Below are positions 6,993 to 8,570 of a DNA stretch of 8,570 nt, one piece after another. Source of the DNA: Cloacimonetes bacterium TCS62 (GTDB lineage Bacteria; Cloacimonadota; Cloacimonadia; Cloacimonadales; TCS61); contig LSCM01000042.1 in the NCBI GenBank assembly GCA_001577185.1, positions 1-8,570 of the forward strand, written 5' to 3'. The position numbers were made by a program, and so were the translations under genes. How positions within the stretch are numbered: position 1 is the first letter of the stretch; each line of letters begins with the position of its first letter. The notes beneath the pieces were generated by a model that made no database searches, had not been told where the DNA came from, and saw nothing but the letters and a program-made list of their open reading frames with translations.

Positions 6993-8461
6993 TAATAAAA
7001 AAGTTTTTGTCCTGGAAGAATTATCACAATGTTATTATTCTTTTTCAAATTGTTTGAGGATATCAGTTTATTAGTTGATATTCCCAATTTATAAGCAATA
7101 GAACTAACCGTATCACCTCTTTTTACAACATAGTAATTTGAGCTTGAATAATTTCCATAAAGTTTTAATTTTTGATTTGGATAGATCACATTGGAATGTA
7201 AACCATTTATTCTTTTTATCTTTGATATTGATGTTTTGTATTTCATGGCAATATCATATAAATTATCACCTTTTTTTACAACATGATGAGTCAAAAATCC
7301 AGCATTTTTATTTAAAAATCGTTTTTCTATCCTACTGATTTCACTTTTATTTTCTTGAGTCATCTTTGGAAGTAGAACCAAATATTTCCCGGGTGGTAGA
7401 ACAACATTATTTATTGCTGAATAATTTTTTCTTGATCGTTTATAAATTTTTATCCAGGGATTCATTTTGAGTATTTCACCTAAACTTGATCCCCTTGCAT
7501 TCGCCCACTCATCAATTTTATAATGCCCCTTCAGATTAAGTTTTACCAATTTATGATTTTCTAGTATTGGTTTTTGCAATTCAAATTTCTTACCAAAAAT
7601 TGCTTCTTCATTCTGCATAATTAATTTTATCGCTGCAGCTTTCCATACGTATTTATTGGTTTCATCAACTCTAAGAACTAGATCGAAAAAATCTTTTGCT
7701 CCTTGTTGGCGCATCACTTTGAGGATACTCCCTACACCTGCATTATATGAACTCATAGTCAAGAGCCAATCGTTAGCACCATTATTTGATAAAATTCTGT
7801 GAGCATTATTCAGATATTTAGCAGCAGCAACTGTGGATTTGAAAACATTTTTTCGTTCATCAACAAAAGAATTTCTTTTCATACCAAAACCTTTCCCAGT
7901 TTTTGGCATAAATTGCCAAATTCCCAAAGCTCCTACTCGAGAACCTGCCATAGGATTCAATCTACTTTCTGCAATTGCTAAGTATTTTACATCAAGTGGG
8001 ATAGAATATTCTGTAAAGACTGAATCAAAATAGGAAAAGTACTTTCCACTTCGGGGAATATATCTATGAGCTGATCTCAATTCTCGCTTATATATTGTGT
8101 TAAACTTTTCATAAATTCTTTCATTTTTAAGGTTAATTACTCTATCGGCAAAAACCAGGGAATCGGGAATCATAAAGTCTTGATTAACAGCTACTCTGTT
8201 ATTTGATAGCTCTAATGAAACTTTTAAAGAATCGACAATAAAATCTTTTTCTTTAATAATTGTATAAAGTGAATCTATTTCATATTCTTGCAGCTTAATA
8301 ATTTGCTGTAAATCTTCATTTGAAGAGCTATAATGTTTTTTTTCAACCTTTGTTCTATGATTTTTTTGCTTAGAAGTAACGTATTTATCATAATCATAGA
8401 AACCCAAATAAGAACAACCAGAAAGAAAGACTAAAAGAATGTAAAAGATTAGTTTTCTCAT
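6992..8461 (-). CDS. MltD-like membrane-bound lytic murein transglycosylase with two LysM domains (lipoprotein)
   Basis: The 489-residue envelope protein starts with MRKLIFYILLVFLSGC, a lipoprotein signal peptide whose lipobox LSGC puts the acylated Cys at 16. The following Ser would allow outer-membrane sorting under proteobacterial rules. Residues about 47-90 are charged and probably helical or coiled, acting as a spacer. The SLT domain (about 140-290) has the family-1 motifs AIAESRLNP (catalytic Glu165), GALGIWQFMPKTG (177-189) and SSYNAGVGS (237-245). A linker with LPPGKYLVLLP (355-365) precedes two LysM repeats at about 391-436 (HHVVKKGDNLYDIA...) and 442-489 (YYVVKRGDTVSSIA...). The enzyme cleaves the MurNAc-GlcNAc bond of peptidoglycan to give 1,6-anhydro ends, and LysM repeats bind the glycan. 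The domain order is that of MltD. The start is supported by GGAGGA at 8471-8476, and the ATG shares one base with the upstream stop (TAATG). Confidence 0.92.
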   Translation of the reverse strand: MRKLIFYILLVFLSGCSYLGFYDYDKYVTSKQKNHRTKVEKKHYSSSNEDLQQIIKLQEYEIDSLYTIIKEKDFIVDSLKVSLELSNNRVAVNQDFMIPDSLVFADRVINLKNERIYEKFNTIYKRELRSAHRYIPRSGKYFSYFDSVFTEYSIPLDVKYLAIAESRLNPMAGSRVGALGIWQFMPKTGKGFGMKRNSFVDERKNVFKSTVAAAKYLNNAHRILSNNGANDWLLTMSSYNAGVGSILKVMRQQGAKDFFDLVLRVDETNKYVWKAAAIKLIMQNEEAIFGKKFELQKPILENHKLVKLNLKGHYKIDEWANARGSSLGEILKMNPWIKIYKRSRKNYSAINNVVLPPGKYLVLLPKMTQENKSEISRIEKRFLNKNAGFLTHHVVKKGDNLYDIAMKYKTSISKIKRINGLHSNVIYPNQKLKLYGNYSSSNYYVVKRGDTVSSIAYKLGISTNKLISSNNLKKNNNIVIILPGQKLFY

Positions 8462-8570
8462 TATCTAAAATCCTCCATCAACCCTTCCGTTGCAACCTTC
8501 TGATTAAATTTAAGATAATCACCAGATTGGATTTCCTTAAGCCAATCCTGATGATCTACATACCAATTTA
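8461..8570 (-). CDS. C-terminal fragment of a probable dTDP-glucose 4,6-dehydratase-like protein (partial)
   Basis: The frame is open from the right edge to a TAA at 8461-8463, giving 35 visible residues that begin NWYVDHQDWLKEIQSGDYLK and end GLMEDFR. The pattern WYxxxxxWLxxIxSGxYxKF resembles the C-terminal tail of RfbB-type NAD-dependent dTDP-glucose 4,6-dehydratases (usually TVxWYLxNxxWLxxVxSGxYxxY). The missing upstream codon (ending TA) would permit the expected Val. In that family the enzyme converts dTDP-glucose to dTDP-4-keto-6-deoxyglucose for surface polysaccharide sugars. The assignment rests on a short, non-catalytic stretch; other extended SDR sugar enzymes are possible. The one-base TAATG overlap with the next gene and the frame's openness make the coding call itself firmer than the function. 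Confidence 0.6.
   Translation of the reverse strand, partial: NWYVDHQDWLKEIQSGDYLKFNQKVATEGLMEDFR
8471..8476 (-). promoter_or_regulatory. Strong Shine-Dalgarno of the MltD-like gene inside the preceding coding region
   Basis: GGAGGA on the - strand lies 9 bases before the ATG at 8459-8461 and within the last codons of the upstream dehydratase-like gene. This is the usual layout for a coupled TAATG junction. Confidence 0.75.

Noticed and set aside
1..8570. CRISPR array, tRNA, insertion sequence, prophage or toxin-antitoxin/defence locus
   Set aside because: No regularly spaced repeats, cloverleaf-like segments, transposase or integrase motifs, or terminal inverted repeats were seen; intergenic space is minimal and every sizeable gene belongs to a known family.

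Overview
The window is a compact, AT-rich stretch (G+C roughly one third by eye) of a bacterial chromosome. It looks like the core genome of a Gram-negative, probably anaerobic or fermentative lineage. Supporting signs are a lipobox-bearing murein transglycosylase with LysM repeats, a long S41 C-terminal processing protease of the type common in the FCB/Cloacimonadota-like groups, and pyruvate phosphate dikinase (PPDK) paired with its bifunctional regulator. The lineage assignment is inference from protein style; no rRNA or other taxonomic marker is present.

Layout: at the left edge the 3' end of the PPDK gene (ppdK) runs on the + strand to 161. A strong hairpin flanked by A and T tracts (about 178-202) separates it from everything else, which is on the - strand. 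Read in the direction of transcription (right to left), the order is: the last 35 codons of a probable dTDP-glucose 4,6-dehydratase-like gene (8461-8570); an MltD-like lipoprotein transglycosylase (6992-8461); a RimI-type N-acetyltransferase (6561-6992); thymidylate kinase (5922-6539); an S41/CtpA protease (4288-5925); a MATE-family transporter (2797-4233); a 96-bp gap with a possible promoter; a soluble PAS histidine kinase (1078-2700); and the PPDK regulatory kinase/phosphotransferase (220-1041), which converges on ppdK.

The upstream five genes are packed with 1-bp TAATG, 4-bp ATGA or 21-bp junctions, so they are almost certainly one translationally coupled transcript. It mixes envelope work (nucleotide sugar, murein cleavage, periplasmic proteolysis) with nucleotide and ribosomal-protein modification. 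The downstream pair (histidine kinase plus PPDK regulator) probably forms a second unit dealing with the control of pyruvate/PEP interconversion. The regulator lies tail-to-tail with its presumed target enzyme.

I found no mobile element, CRISPR array, tRNA, rRNA or clearly novel system. The most interesting points are the PPDK/regulator/histidine kinase arrangement, the two-sensor cytoplasmic kinase without a response regulator, and the co-location of a murein lytic transglycosylase with a Prc/CtpA-type protease.
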